Of a stretch of DNA of 64,000 bases, positions 1-10,194 are shown in pieces. Position 1 is the stretch's first letter; every line of letters begins with the position of its first letter. The notes beneath the pieces are model-generated. The model made no database searches, was not told the origin of the DNA, and worked only from the letters and a program-made list of their open reading frames with translations. The translations under genes and the position numbers were made by a program. This DNA comes from Sorghum bicolor (lineage: Eukaryota > Streptophyta > Magnoliopsida > Poales > Poaceae): the NCBI RefSeq assembly GCF_000003195.3, contig NC_012874.2:1705001-1769000 (forward strand), given 5' to 3'.

Positions 1-1361
1 CATGTAGAGCTCATTAATATGAATTCAACGCAATTTGAATGGACAAAAACGGAATTAAAATAAGCATTTTATGGCCAAAAGAATCTCAGTGGCAATTTTA
101 TAAATATAAGAAAATTGTGTTTTCATTTTAGCCAACGCAGAATACGCTTTTGAAACAGCAAAGCGTCTTTTTATCTTTATGCCATGGATCGCGGGTTCGA
201 ATACCAGAATATGTAGGGGCTCTTTAGCAAGATTGTAAGCCAAAAGGGTATCAGCTAAAACTGGCCATTGGATCTGGGATGGAGGGTCAAGAGAACGCCG
301 GCCAGCTATAGAAGCCCCACGGCGGCGCCATGGCCGGAACCAACACCTTCTCGCCGAAGTTCATCGATACGGCGATTTAGGGCACGTTTTGAAGAACTAA
401 TTGCATAGGGAGCAAGAGGAGAGCTAGGGGAACTCACCCAGGGGTTTTCTTGCGGCAGAGAGAGCTCGGGGTCGGGCGAACCACGCGGATGGAGGACGGT
501 AGCTTCCTGCGCAAGTTCGGCATCGGTTAGCGTGGCCTAGAACGTGAGAGAGGGCAAACGGAGTGTCTTGCCGGCTTCGCAAAGACTTAGCAAACCTCGG
601 CAACCACCCACCCGAGCACAAACGCGATGAAGAAAGAAGTTCAGCGCGGCGGGTTGATCCTGGGTCCGCCGAGATCCGGAAATCGGCGATGGCAAGGGCT
701 AGGGTTCTCTAGGCGTGCGTCTAAGCAAAGAGGGGGCGCGAGCGAGGTCATGAATCTATATAGGGTGCTGGCTAACCAATTTGGTAAGAAATCGCGGGGA
801 AGACGGGGTCGGTTTTTCCCCCCGGGTGGAGTCCTGCCCATCCCCGGCGCAAGGAAGGAGAAAGGAGAGTCCCTGCTCGGCGGGTCCCGCGTGTTGGCGA
901 GAGAGGAGGTGGGGTCCAAAGGTCGGTCAAAGGGAGGGGAAGGGGAGAAGTGGGCGCGCTCTGGGCTGGCCTGCTGGGCCGGATTGCTGGGCATAGGGAG
1001 GTGTGGGGCGCTGGGCTGCGCAGGGAAAAAAAAGAAGGAGCCAGGCCTTCAGGCCAAAACAGAGAGAGGGAGAGGTTTTTTTTTCTCTTTTTTTGTATAC
1101 TTTCTAATTTCCTTTCCTTTATTCCAAAGTCATTTTCCAAACCATTTTAAAATCTCTTTTGAAATATTTTTGAGCTTTAATCAAATCACTCAGCACAATA
1201 AAATAAATTCTCCAGCATGAATGCACAACCATATTACTAATCTTATGATAAATTTTATTTTAATGAAAAATATTATGCTTCCTATATTCTCATGAGCACA
1301 AAAATTCATAAATAAATCATTTTCACATATTTTTAAAATGAGCAAATTTTAGGGTGTTACA
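1..1361 (-). mobile_element. Probable LTR (partial) of another retrotransposon
   Basis: The + strand ends in TTTTAGGGTGTTACA at 1361. Read on the minus strand this is a TGTAACACCCTAAA start, a common LTR terminus in grass retrotransposons. A TATATAG box on the minus strand near 755-765 is followed by a GC-rich stretch down to about 420, which fits a U3-R-U5 order. The AT-rich part at 1080-1361 would be U3. The other end lies outside the window or is not recognisable, so solo LTR, truncated LTR and full element cannot be told apart. The reading frames inside are low-complexity and I do not regard them as genes. Confidence 0.5.
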
Positions 1362-2334
1362 TACGAGATGTGGATTTTTTATGTCAGTGGCAAGCGTTGA
1401 TGGAAAACAATGGAGAGATCACAGAAACTGGTCTCAAACATGATCTAAACTAACAGGATCTTGATCTAGGACACAAACTTATACAATGGATTCTGAAACT
1501 AAATTATACAAAGGCTATGCCAGAAAGATTCTAGGACAAGAAAACAAAAATATGGTAGACGAAAGCACTCGAACTAAGGTAAGATGCGAACCTGACGGTA
1601 TCACCAGGAGCCCCAGTTACCACTAGATCTTCCATGTTGGTGTTTTGAGAACTAACGAGTAAATTTAGTGTTGCATTGCTCAAGGGAATTGATGGCTAGC
1701 ACCAGAGACAAAAGGAATGATACTGATTTGGGATGAAGCCTTACATCTAATGCCATATACAGTAAGTATGTGTTCCTCAAGTTCAAGTGCTCCAATCGGC
1801 TTACAATAGGGGGTATGCAAGCTAGGGTTCTGCTGGTAAAAGGGACAAGGTAGGAGAAATAGGTTGTCTAGGAAGAAGGCTTGACTCCCCTTATATAGTC
1901 GTGGGGGCCTAGTTACATGCAGGAGGGTTCTCCTGACTCGAGTGGCCAGGAGCCTGAGGGAGAGAGAAACTAGCTAGTAAGCTTGGTCAGCAATCCATCC
2001 CAGTTATGTACCCACTACCTCTGGTTATTAACCGATTGAATTCGTGGAGAAGACTAATCCCTACTACGAATTGAAGAACACAAGCAATGACAAGATAAAA
2101 TGCAACTCAAGTAAAGTGGCAATTGCGGATGTATGATTAAGCACTTGCAAATTGACAAATGACAAAATTAACTGTTTGATAACATATTAATCTAAGTAAA
2201 ACCTAAACCTTAATGTGGGTGGTGTCTACTAATTATACACTCTAAGGGATGGCCAAGAACCCTTATTTGTGCCCCTAAACATTATATGGCCCAAGGGCCA
2301 AAAGGCGGTAACGCAACACCATGACAAAATTTGG
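1362..2334. repeat. Dispersed repeat, copy A, left part
   Basis: No gene is visible. From about 2040 to 2334 this stretch aligns by eye with 21030-21330. Shared blocks include CCCTACTA(C/T)GAATTGAAGAA, the CAACTCAAGTA block, and the CTAAACCTTAATG-like block followed by AATTATACACTCTAAG. It continues on the far side of the gypsy element at 16618. The older part at 1362-2000 has no partner that I could align in this window. Confidence 0.6.
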
Positions 2335-2339
2335 ATGCT
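2335..2339. repeat. Target-site duplication ATGCT (left)
   Basis: The five bases ATGCT directly precede the LTR terminus TGTTGGTG at 2340. They are repeated at 16613-16617 directly after the LTR terminus CCCTCGACA. Five base pairs is the usual duplication for Ty3/gypsy integrases. Confidence 0.93.
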
Positions 2340-3392
2340 TGTTGGTGTTTTTTCCCCGGGGGGGGGGGGGTCACACCAACGAGTAAATTTGTATGCGTGC
2401 TCCCCTTTCCGGATGGTGATGCAAGAAGACACAGAGATTTATCCTGGTTCGGGCAAGAGTAGGCCCTACGTCCAGCGGGGGGAGAGAGTTTGTATTATCT
2501 TGCACCTAAGTGCTTGTACAGGGGCGAATACAAGCGTGGAATGAAATGTGTCGCTCTACTACGTGTGTGTGTGTGTTCTTGCGTTGTGATGTGTCCCTCT
2601 TCTATTCCTGAGTCCCTCCTTTTATAGCTCCAAGGAGAGACAAAGGGTACATGCATAGATATTAGAGTAGGGATCGATAGCCGCATGGAGCGCTGACCTA
2701 CTCGAGGCTTCCGTACGTCATGGCCTCGAGCCGTCCCATCTTGATAGCTTGGTGATGATTACGCGTGCTCCTGCGTGCTGCCCTGCCAGCCGCCTTGTGC
2801 TGGTTCTGAGATCGCATGCTCGTATGGTATGGTGGCGGATCCGGCGGAGCAACTGTGGTGTTGTCAGTCGATGCCCGACTTGTCCCCGGGAAGGGACCTC
2901 GTTCGGTCGAGGGTCGGGCGCCGCGTAATAGGCTGACATCCGGAGCGCTGACCTTGGGTGTCTCGAGGGGGTCCCGATTAGACGTTCCATCCTCGTTTCC
3001 TGCGTCCTGACACTCCCTGGGTCGTTCGGTGGGAAGGCTGCAAAAAGAACGATAGGACAGAAGCTTGTTCCCTATCACGCCTTCCGTGACCCGGGTGTTA
3101 GGTGGGAAACGTCAGATGCATTTAATGCTCCCGCCCGCGTGCGCGCGTCAGGCGGCGGACAGTGTCCTAATGCTCGACGTCTCTCGGTTCGCTCGAGCCC
3201 GCTTCCGTCTTCGACGGTAGTCGTTGCTCGAGCCCTGACCGATTCGCTCGACGCTATTTCCGTATTCGAGGCTGCGACCGTCGTTGGCGGCGCGTAAGTA
3301 AGATTAAGGCGTCGAATTGGGGGTCCCAACCTTCGTATGGGCAATCTCATAATGCGCATCGCTGAGGGTACCCCTTACCGATACCCTCGAAT
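2340..3392 (-). repeat. 3' LTR of the gypsy element
   Basis: It is 1053 bp against 1047 bp for the other LTR. I see three differences. The G-run after TTTTTTCCCC has 13 G here and 7 there. Position 2852 is A where 16072 is G. The two terminal bases at 3391-3392 are AT here and CA at 16611-16612. The minus-strand TATA box (CTATAAAAGG) maps to about 2618-2628. Reading frames inside are identical in both LTRs apart from the one SNP, and they are non-coding shadows. Confidence 0.93.
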
Positions 3393-4284
3393 GGAGGTTT
3401 TGATTTACGGTCGAATTTTCGTGGGGGCGCGCGAGCGACCCCGCGGGGTAGCCCCCGAGACCTCGGAGGAGTTTTTGACTCCTTCGAGGGTTATGTTGTC
3501 TAATTCGCAGAAACGCTTTCGACACCAGTGGTGGAAGATTCTGACTGGCTCGTTTTTGCCCGTGGGTTTCGACGTACTCTCGATAGAGCGAGCGTCTTTC
3601 ATCCCAAATTGAGTTCCTAGCGGGTAGTCCAAGTGAGAACCTGTGCCCCTTTCGAGGGGGGTCAGCTGTAGCCCGGAGGCGTCCTCATAAAGCAGGGTCG
3701 ACGTGGTCGGGGATATTGGTCTCATTCGATAGAGTCCAGCGGCTCGATGCCTCCCTTCGGGGGGATTCCTCTCGACTGTCTCGACCCTACCTTAAACATC
3801 ACCAGCGAGTCCTCGAGGCGGGCCTCGATCTTCGACCGCTCGCTGGGGATCCCTGACTCTGGCGCTCGAGATCGGCTGTCGAACCCTTTCAGCGGGCCAG
3901 CCATCGACCTCCCGAGACTTTTGCGGTTATGTCCCTTGGCTTACGTGGGAAGGAAATGCTCGTGGCGGTTCGCCTTTCTGCCCGTTGGGCGCATCTTTTT
4001 AGGCGGATGACGCTACGATAACGTATCGGCGAGGAATTCGGAGAGTCCGGCCTGTGAGGAGAGAGAGAGAGAGAGCTGTCAGGCGGCGCATTTATGGGGG
4101 GAGTTACCTTACTTCTCGGATATGTCCGTTGGCGGACAGCTGCCTATAAATATGTCGTCGCGTCACCGCCGTTCCTCTCCCTTCCGCCTTCTCGCCCTCG
4201 TTCCTCTGTTGCCTTTGCTTTCTCGTCATCTCACGCGCACACGCCCCCTCGAGCCGTAGCGAACCCACCGCCCCGTCAGCCGAG
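3393..4284 (+). promoter_or_regulatory. Promoter region of the antisense gene, inside the element
   Basis: This non-coding internal region lies between the 3' LTR and the antisense ATG. A clear TATA box (CCTATAAATA) sits at about 4144-4153 on the + strand, some 130 bases before the start codon at 4285. A GA microsatellite lies at about 4056-4075. The stretch adjoining the LTR should carry the polypurine tract of the element on the minus strand. The sequence there is CCTCCAT, with no convincing purine run. Confidence 0.6.
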
Positions 4285-7200
4285 ATGCCTGTAAGACTCG
4301 TCGCCGCCGATGACTGGCGCCCGTCGTCGATGACGGAGCGCCGGCTGTTAGAGCTCGAGAGGGAGGGACTGCTGCGCCGCCGCACCTCGCTGTCGTCGCC
4401 AGAGTGGATCGCGCCGCCAGCGAGCCACAGGGCGCCTCAGCCACCCGAGGGCTACGTGGTGTCGTTCGCCAAGTTCCACCGCCACGGTCTGGGCGCGCCT
4501 CCAAGCCGCTTCATGCGGGCCCTCTGCTTCCATTATGGGGTGGAGCTGCAGCACTTCTCCCCGAACGCCATCACCGTGGCGGCGGTCTTCGCCGCCGTGT
4601 GTGAGGGCTTCCTAGGGATGATGCCGCACTGGGAGCTGTGGCTCCACCTCTACAGGGGCGAGCTGTTTCACGCCTCCACCGGAACCACGGGCGTGAGGAA
4701 ACCCGTGCGAGCGGGTTGCCTCAATCTGGTGCAGAAGACGGGGAAGACGGACCGGCCGCGGGAGTACATCCCGGTAGGGTTGTCGACCAACCATGCCGGT
4801 TGGGACTCTCAATGGTTCTACCTGCGGAACGACGACAACCTCCTACCTCCCTACTCGGGCCGTCTGATCTTGGAGCGCCCAGCGGACTGGACATACGGCG
4901 TCGTCCAAGCTCATCAGCCTCGGCTCGACCCTCTCCTCGACGCCCTGAAGAAGCTTCGCCAGGAAGGTTTGACCGCCGCCCTCGTCCTCTCGGCCGTCCA
5001 TCATCGGAGAGTTCTCCCTCTGATGTCACGACCGCTGAGGATGGACGAGATGGGCCCTGGCGTCTCGTCTCGGGACCTCTAGGCATGTCTGATGTCCAGC
5101 GAGCCTCCGACGGACGATGAAGTCGCGGCCCGAGTCAGGGCCGCAATTGCCGGTGATTTTAAGCCGGAGCACGTCAACGGCTTCCCCATGCGACCCGACG
5201 CAGGCTCGATCGATCTGGTACGCTTTCTTCTTGCGCGCATCCTCGATTCTAGGTTTCCCCTCTCCCCTCTCTTTTTTTTTTCTAAGTCTACCTTAGTTTT
5301 GGCAGGGTCGGATTGATGTCCGGTCCTCGAGGCCTCCAGTAAAGGAGGACGAGGTCGATCGCGACAAACGGCGCCAATCCGCCGAGAAGTTGAAGTCTGT
5401 CAAGGACTCCGCAAAAAAGGGGGAGAAGAAGAAGAATCTCGACCGCCAAGCATTAGAGGTGCGTCGAGCCAAATCCAGGCAGAGGGGGGAGCCTGAGGAA
5501 GAATCCCCCAACGACGACGATGATGACGACGAGAGTAGCGACGACTCCGAGGGGATGGCGTCGCGTCTCGATCGGATCCTCGAGGGCCCGCCTCGAGATG
5601 ACGTCGACGCCCCCCGGACGGAGGCGCCGGAGGAGGGTCCGAGCGGGTCTCGTCGTCCCCGGCCCGACGCTCCTTCCGCGCTCAAGGCGGGCCAGGACGC
5701 GCCGCGCCCTCCCCTGGCGCCCAAGGAGAGCGGTCCGGCTAGGTCCCAGGCGTCGGGGCCGCTGACCCGCGGTCGCGCTGCGGCCTCTGAGAAAGGAGAC
5801 GCCGGTCGTAGGAGCGCGAGTCCCGGCGCCCGCCAAGCGGGATCCGACGTACCTAGGCTAATTTCTGCCCTCGAGGGGCCTAGCGCCCCGACGCGGGGTG
5901 GCTCGAGGCCCGCTGGTCGGGGTGGCGGAAGGCGAGCCGTTCTGCCCGTGGGGTAAGCCCTTTTGTTATTGCGGTCTTTGTCCCCTCATTCTCTCGCCTT
6001 TCCTCACATGCTGACTTTCTCTCAGGCTGAAACGGACCCTCGAGCAGGCCCAACCATCGATGGCCAAGAGGCTCAGGACGGGTGCCGCCTCCGCGGAACC
6101 AGGTTTGTAGTTAATTCCTGGGTGTCGCGATATTATTATGTCGGTTATCATAACGTCTGACCCTTACCCTTTGTTTTGCAGGCCCGTCAAGCACCCAACC
6201 TTCAGCCGGCGTCGAGATGGCTTCGCCTCGTCCCGCGCCTACTCCGCCGCCACCAACTCCTGATGCGACCCCCCAGACACGAGCGTCAGAGGGAGCCCCC
6301 GAGCCCCCTCGATTGGGGGTCGAGGGGGAGCCCATCACCATCAGCGATACGTCTGATGGTAACGAAGCGTCTGGGGGCGTTCGACCCATGGAGGAAGAGG
6401 CGTCGACTCCCAACGTCGCAGGACGGACTCCCTGGCCCGCAGGCCTTCGAGCCCTCGAGACGCAAAGGAAGATGGAGGAGGAGGAGGCGCGGGAGCGCGA
6501 GGCGGCGCAGCCGTCACTGGAGCAGCAGCAGCAGCAACCCCAGCCGGAGGAACAACTGCAGCATCAGCATGACGAGCAGCAGCAGCAGTTGGGGCGGCAA
6601 CAGCAGCTGGGGGGCCAAGAGAACGAGCCACTCGAGCCCCCGCCTCAAATTTTGGCCGGACCGGCGCCGCGGGCGTCGCAAGAGCCCGGCGATCAAGAGG
6701 GAGATTTGCCGGTGTACGGGCCTCCCACTCCAGCGTGGCTTCTCCCGGGGGCGCCTGCCGCGATCCGGGCAGAGTCAGGGCGAGCGGACGGAGTGGTGGC
6801 GCTCGCCTGCATGATGCGCACCCCCACCGACCCCGAGTCCGAGATCAGGAGGACACTCTACGGCATGGACGGGATCGCCCCAGGGTTCCTCCGGGAGCGT
6901 CGAGCGTGGGAGGACCGCTTCCCCTCTGAGGAGGACGAGATCGGGTCGTCTGGGAGTAAGGACGGTACATGGAAGACGGTGGATGACGACGGGAGGTTCC
7001 CTTGCCTCGCCGACCTGTTCTTGCGCCACGGGGGTTCCCTCGAGACCGTCGAGAACTTTCTCCGCGGCGTCAAGGTGCGGGCCGATCGGGAGATGGAGAA
7101 CTGGTGTCCCGATCGGATTCGTATCCGAGCTTCCAGCGACCCGTCCGAGCCCAATATCTTCCTTGACGACAAGAAGGAGGTCGAGAAGTGGGAGCACGTC

Positions 7201-8577
7201 GAGGAGCTCCGCCTTTGGATGAAACACGTGGTGGGGCTCCTATCGGACGTCATCAACAACGGGCTTGGGCCAGCTTATTTTGTAAGTGTTTCTCGAGCTC
7301 CAATCTTGGTGGTGCTTTTGGGTTTCTGTGTTCTAATCCCCCTGACCCCTGATTCGCAGGATATGAAAGAGACCTCTCGCATCAAATCTAGCTTCATACA
7401 TGCCACGAGGGGCGGATGGGAGCAGCTTCCCCTCCTCAAGGATCAACTCCTCGAGTCACAGGAAAAGCTGCTTAAAGCTTATAAAGATCTTATAGCACTC
7501 GAGGAGGAGAAGAAGGTGAGGGAGGCTGCTTTGGCCGAGGCCCGAGAGGTCTCGAAGAAGGCGGAGGAGGAGGCGGTGCGGCTACGGGAGCGGGCTCTTA
7601 CGGTCGAGGAGGCCGCGTCCAGAGCCCGGGAGGAGGTCCTGTCCCACAAGGGCATCATTGCGGACCTGGATAAGGAGAAGGGCCTTCTCCAGACCGACCT
7701 GGACTCCCTCCGCGATACCTTCTAGAAGATGAAGGTGGCGTTCGTGGACAGTGAGGTCGCCAGGGGTGCCGCCGAGGACGCAAAAAAGAAAGCCCTCGAA
7801 GACCTCGAGATGGAGCGAGCTCGATCCTGCAGTCTCTCTGACGACGTCGAGGGTCTGAAGGGAGAACTGCTAGAGAAGAGTGGAGCCGTCGCTCAGGCTG
7901 GCAGGGTGATCGAAGATCTCCGCGTTGCCAATACTGAGCTGACGCGCTCCAACAGAGAGATCGAGCGTGCCAATACCAGATTGGTTGGCGAGAACACGGC
8001 TCTAGAGGAGAGCATCAAAGGTATGTTCCCTTTGTCGAATTTCCTTTTCGAGGTGTGCTTGAGTTTTTTCTAAAGCTCCTTTGTATTGGTATTTGTAGGG
8101 CACAAGGACGAACTCCTGGCCGCCCAAGCCGAGGCTCGCAACGCCAAGGCTCAACTCGAGGCTGAGGTTGCTTTGAACCGTCGGGTGCGGACGGCGATAA
8201 GCGATCTCTCGACCTCTTGGGAGGTCGAGCCTATGGATGAGTCGAGGGAGGACTCTCGAGGTGACGCACTGGTCGATCAGCTGTGCTACTTAGGTGCGAC
8301 GCTGCGAGATCGGGTGCGGGATGCCCTCCACATCGGGGTGAAGCGGGCGATGGCGGTTGTCTGCTCGGGCTTCTCCTACGACATGGAGGTAGTATCCCAC
8401 GGCTTCGTCACCGACATCTCTAAGACCGACGCGGAGAACGAAGAAAGGCTTCACACTTTGATCGATGACGCGGAGGCCCCTGGAGAGAGGCTGGCCAAGC
8501 TATTTGAACCTGAGGTGCTTCCTCCTGAGACTGGCTCGGGCGGAGGTGAGGGTGGCGAGGATCGTACCATGGACTGA
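4285..8577 (+). pseudogene. Antisense retrotransposon gene, 6 exons, 'putative gypsy type transposon' domain protein
   Basis: Exons are 4285-5217, 5306-5952, 6026-6102, 6182-7281, 7360-8020 and 8099-8577. Every junction is GT-AG, the introns are 73-88 bases, and the joined length of 3897 bases stays in one frame of 1299 codons. Exon 1 (about residues 45-190) matches the plant family that Pfam calls 'putative gypsy type transposon' (PF04195), with GYVVSFAKFH, FMRALCFHYGVELQHFSPN and a WFYLRND motif. Exon 2 is acidic and lysine-rich. Exon 3 has a basic KRLRTG patch, possibly nuclear localising. Exon 4 holds a glutamine-rich run (about 6520-6610) and the conserved WEDRFPSEEDE region. Exons 5-6 are a long coiled coil. 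In-frame TAG codons at 5080-5082 and 7723-7725 break the frame. The function of this protein in the element is not known. It is not a host gene: it lies between integrase and the 3' LTR. Confidence 0.85.
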
Positions 8578-9129
8578 GGCCTGCGAGCCTGCTCGGGGTG
8601 CCTGGAGCCCCTTGTATAAAACTTAGTTAATCCTGTTTCTGAGCGATACAGTATTTTTGTGGTTGTTAAATGTTTGTTTGTCTTTCCACTCGAGGTTCTT
8701 TTATTTCCTTTGTGCCTACACATGTGTTCCTTGTTCGAATTTTCGTAAAACACAGCCTCGATCGCCTCGAGGGTGAGGGAGTGAGTAGAGTTTCCATAGC
8801 CCGTGGGCGTAGGTGTTCTCAGGCTCGCTATCCTTCGGTCCTCGAGGGGCTCGAGGCGCCTCGACTACTCGATCGTTCAAGGTTTACTAAGTAGGAAATA
8901 GAGAAACTTTTTGGCTTTTTCGACGCTTGGGGAGGGGTCGTCCCTCTGGTAGCCCCCGAGGGGGTGCGGACTATGATGGGTCATGGTCGGCATCCCCTTT
9001 TAACGTCGAGACTATAATTCGTAACTATTTTTGGTACAGAAAGAAACTGCTCGAGGGAAAGACTTTATTTATTCATGCGTTCATTTACAAAGTCTTCGTA
9101 CAAAAAGTAGGATCGTAAATCTAGGACTT
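8578..9129. other. Convergent 3' ends inside the element
   Basis: This interval is between the stop of the antisense gene (8577) and the stop of integrase (9130). It is 552 bases without a coding frame. The two transcription units converge here. AT-rich stretches at 8610-8760 could hold polyadenylation signals for the antisense transcript. I see no canonical AATAAA. Confidence 0.5.
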
Positions 9130-10092
9130 CTAGGGGTAGAATCGACGTAGCTGTTCGATGTTCCATGCGTTGGTGAAGACTGCCCCCTTTTCGTCCGCCA
9201 ATTTGTACGTTCCTGGCTTAAGGACCTCGGCCACCACATACGGGCCTTCCCAAGGTGGGGTTAGCTTGTGGCGTCCTTGGTTGCTTTGCCGGCGTCGTAG
9301 GACAAGGTCGCCTACGTTGAGGTCCCTCTTGCGCACGTGCTTGTCGGGGTAGCGTCGGAGTCTCTGCTGATATCTAGCAGAGTTAAGGAGGGCCATGTCT
9401 CGAGCTTCCTCGAGTTGGTCGACCGCGTTTTCTTGAGCTTCTTTATTCGATTGCTCATTGTAAGCCTTGAGTCGAGGTGACCCATACTCGAGGTCTGTGG
9501 GGAGGATAGCCTCAGAGCCGTAGACCATAAAGAACGGGGTGTATTTGGTGGCTCTGCTCGGCGTTGTCCTTAGGCTCCATAGGACCGAGGAAAGCTCCTC
9601 GACCCATCTCTTGCCGAATTTCTTCAATCGATTGTAGATCCTTGGCTTGAGTCCTTGTAAAATCATGCAGTTGGCACGCTCGACCTGGCCGTTAGTTCGA
9701 GGGTGGGCTACTGCGGACCAATTCACACGGATGTGATGCTGATCACAGAAATCCAAGAACTTTCTGCCAGTAAACTGGGTGCCGTTGTCGGTGATGATGA
9801 CATTGGGGACCCCAAATCGATGGATGATGTCGGAGAAGAAGAGGACGGCCTGCTCGGAGCGGATGTTAGTGATGGGTCGAGCCTCGATCCACTTAGAGAA
9901 CTTGTCAATAGCCACCAGCAAATGTGTATACCCTCCTTTCGCCTTTTGTAGAGGTCCTACTAAGTCGAGCCCCCACACCGCAAACGGCCAGGTGATGGGG
10001 ATCATCTGAAGAGCATGGGCGGGCAGGTGCGTCTGTTTGGCGTAGAATTGGCACCCGTGACACGAGCGTACGAGCTCGACGGCATCCGCCAC
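9130..10092 (-). CDS. Integrase part of the gypsy pol (frame open after an upstream TGA)
   Basis: About 320 codons of integrase. The end of the zinc-binding HHCC module is visible as CHGC near residues 11-14, and its histidines lie upstream of the open frame. The catalytic triad is visible as D43 (WGLDLVG), D102 (ITDNGTQF) and E138 (NGQVERAN), spaced as D-35-E. The protein ends naturally at FYP-stop. The first codon of the open frame is GTG and not a real start. The frame is the direct continuation of the RT frame after a single TGA at 10195-10197. It would join viral cDNA to host DNA, and the 5-bp TSD fits. Confidence 0.92.
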   Translation of the reverse strand: MADAVELVRSCHGCQFYAKQTHLPAHALQMIPITWPFAVWGLDLVGPLQKAKGGYTHLLVAIDKFSKWIEARPITNIRSEQAVLFFSDIIHRFGVPNVIITDNGTQFTGRKFLDFCDQHHIRVNWSAVAHPRTNGQVERANCMILQGLKPRIYNRLKKFGKRWVEELSSVLWSLRTTPSRATKYTPFFMVYGSEAILPTDLEYGSPRLKAYNEQSNKEAQENAVDQLEEARDMALLNSARYQQRLRRYPDKHVRKRDLNVGDLVLRRRQSNQGRHKLTPPWEGPYVVAEVLKPGTYKLADEKGAVFTNAWNIEQLRRFYP

Positions 10093-10194
10093 GGCTGTTG
10101 GCCAGTAAAAGCCTTGCCGAAAAGCGTTTCCTACAAGGGTCCGTGGGGCGGCGTGGTGGCCACAAGCCCCCGAGTGCAGGTCGTCGAGGAGTTT

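Noticed and set aside
627..1220. A 197-codon + frame and several overlapping minus frames at 640-1150
   Set aside because: GC-rich low-complexity sequence open in several registers, inside a probable LTR. No domain or splice context.
2698..3359. Open frames of about 90-126 codons on both strands within the LTR
   Set aside because: Repeated identically in both LTRs and overlapping each other. Arise from GC-rich LTR sequence and carry no domain.
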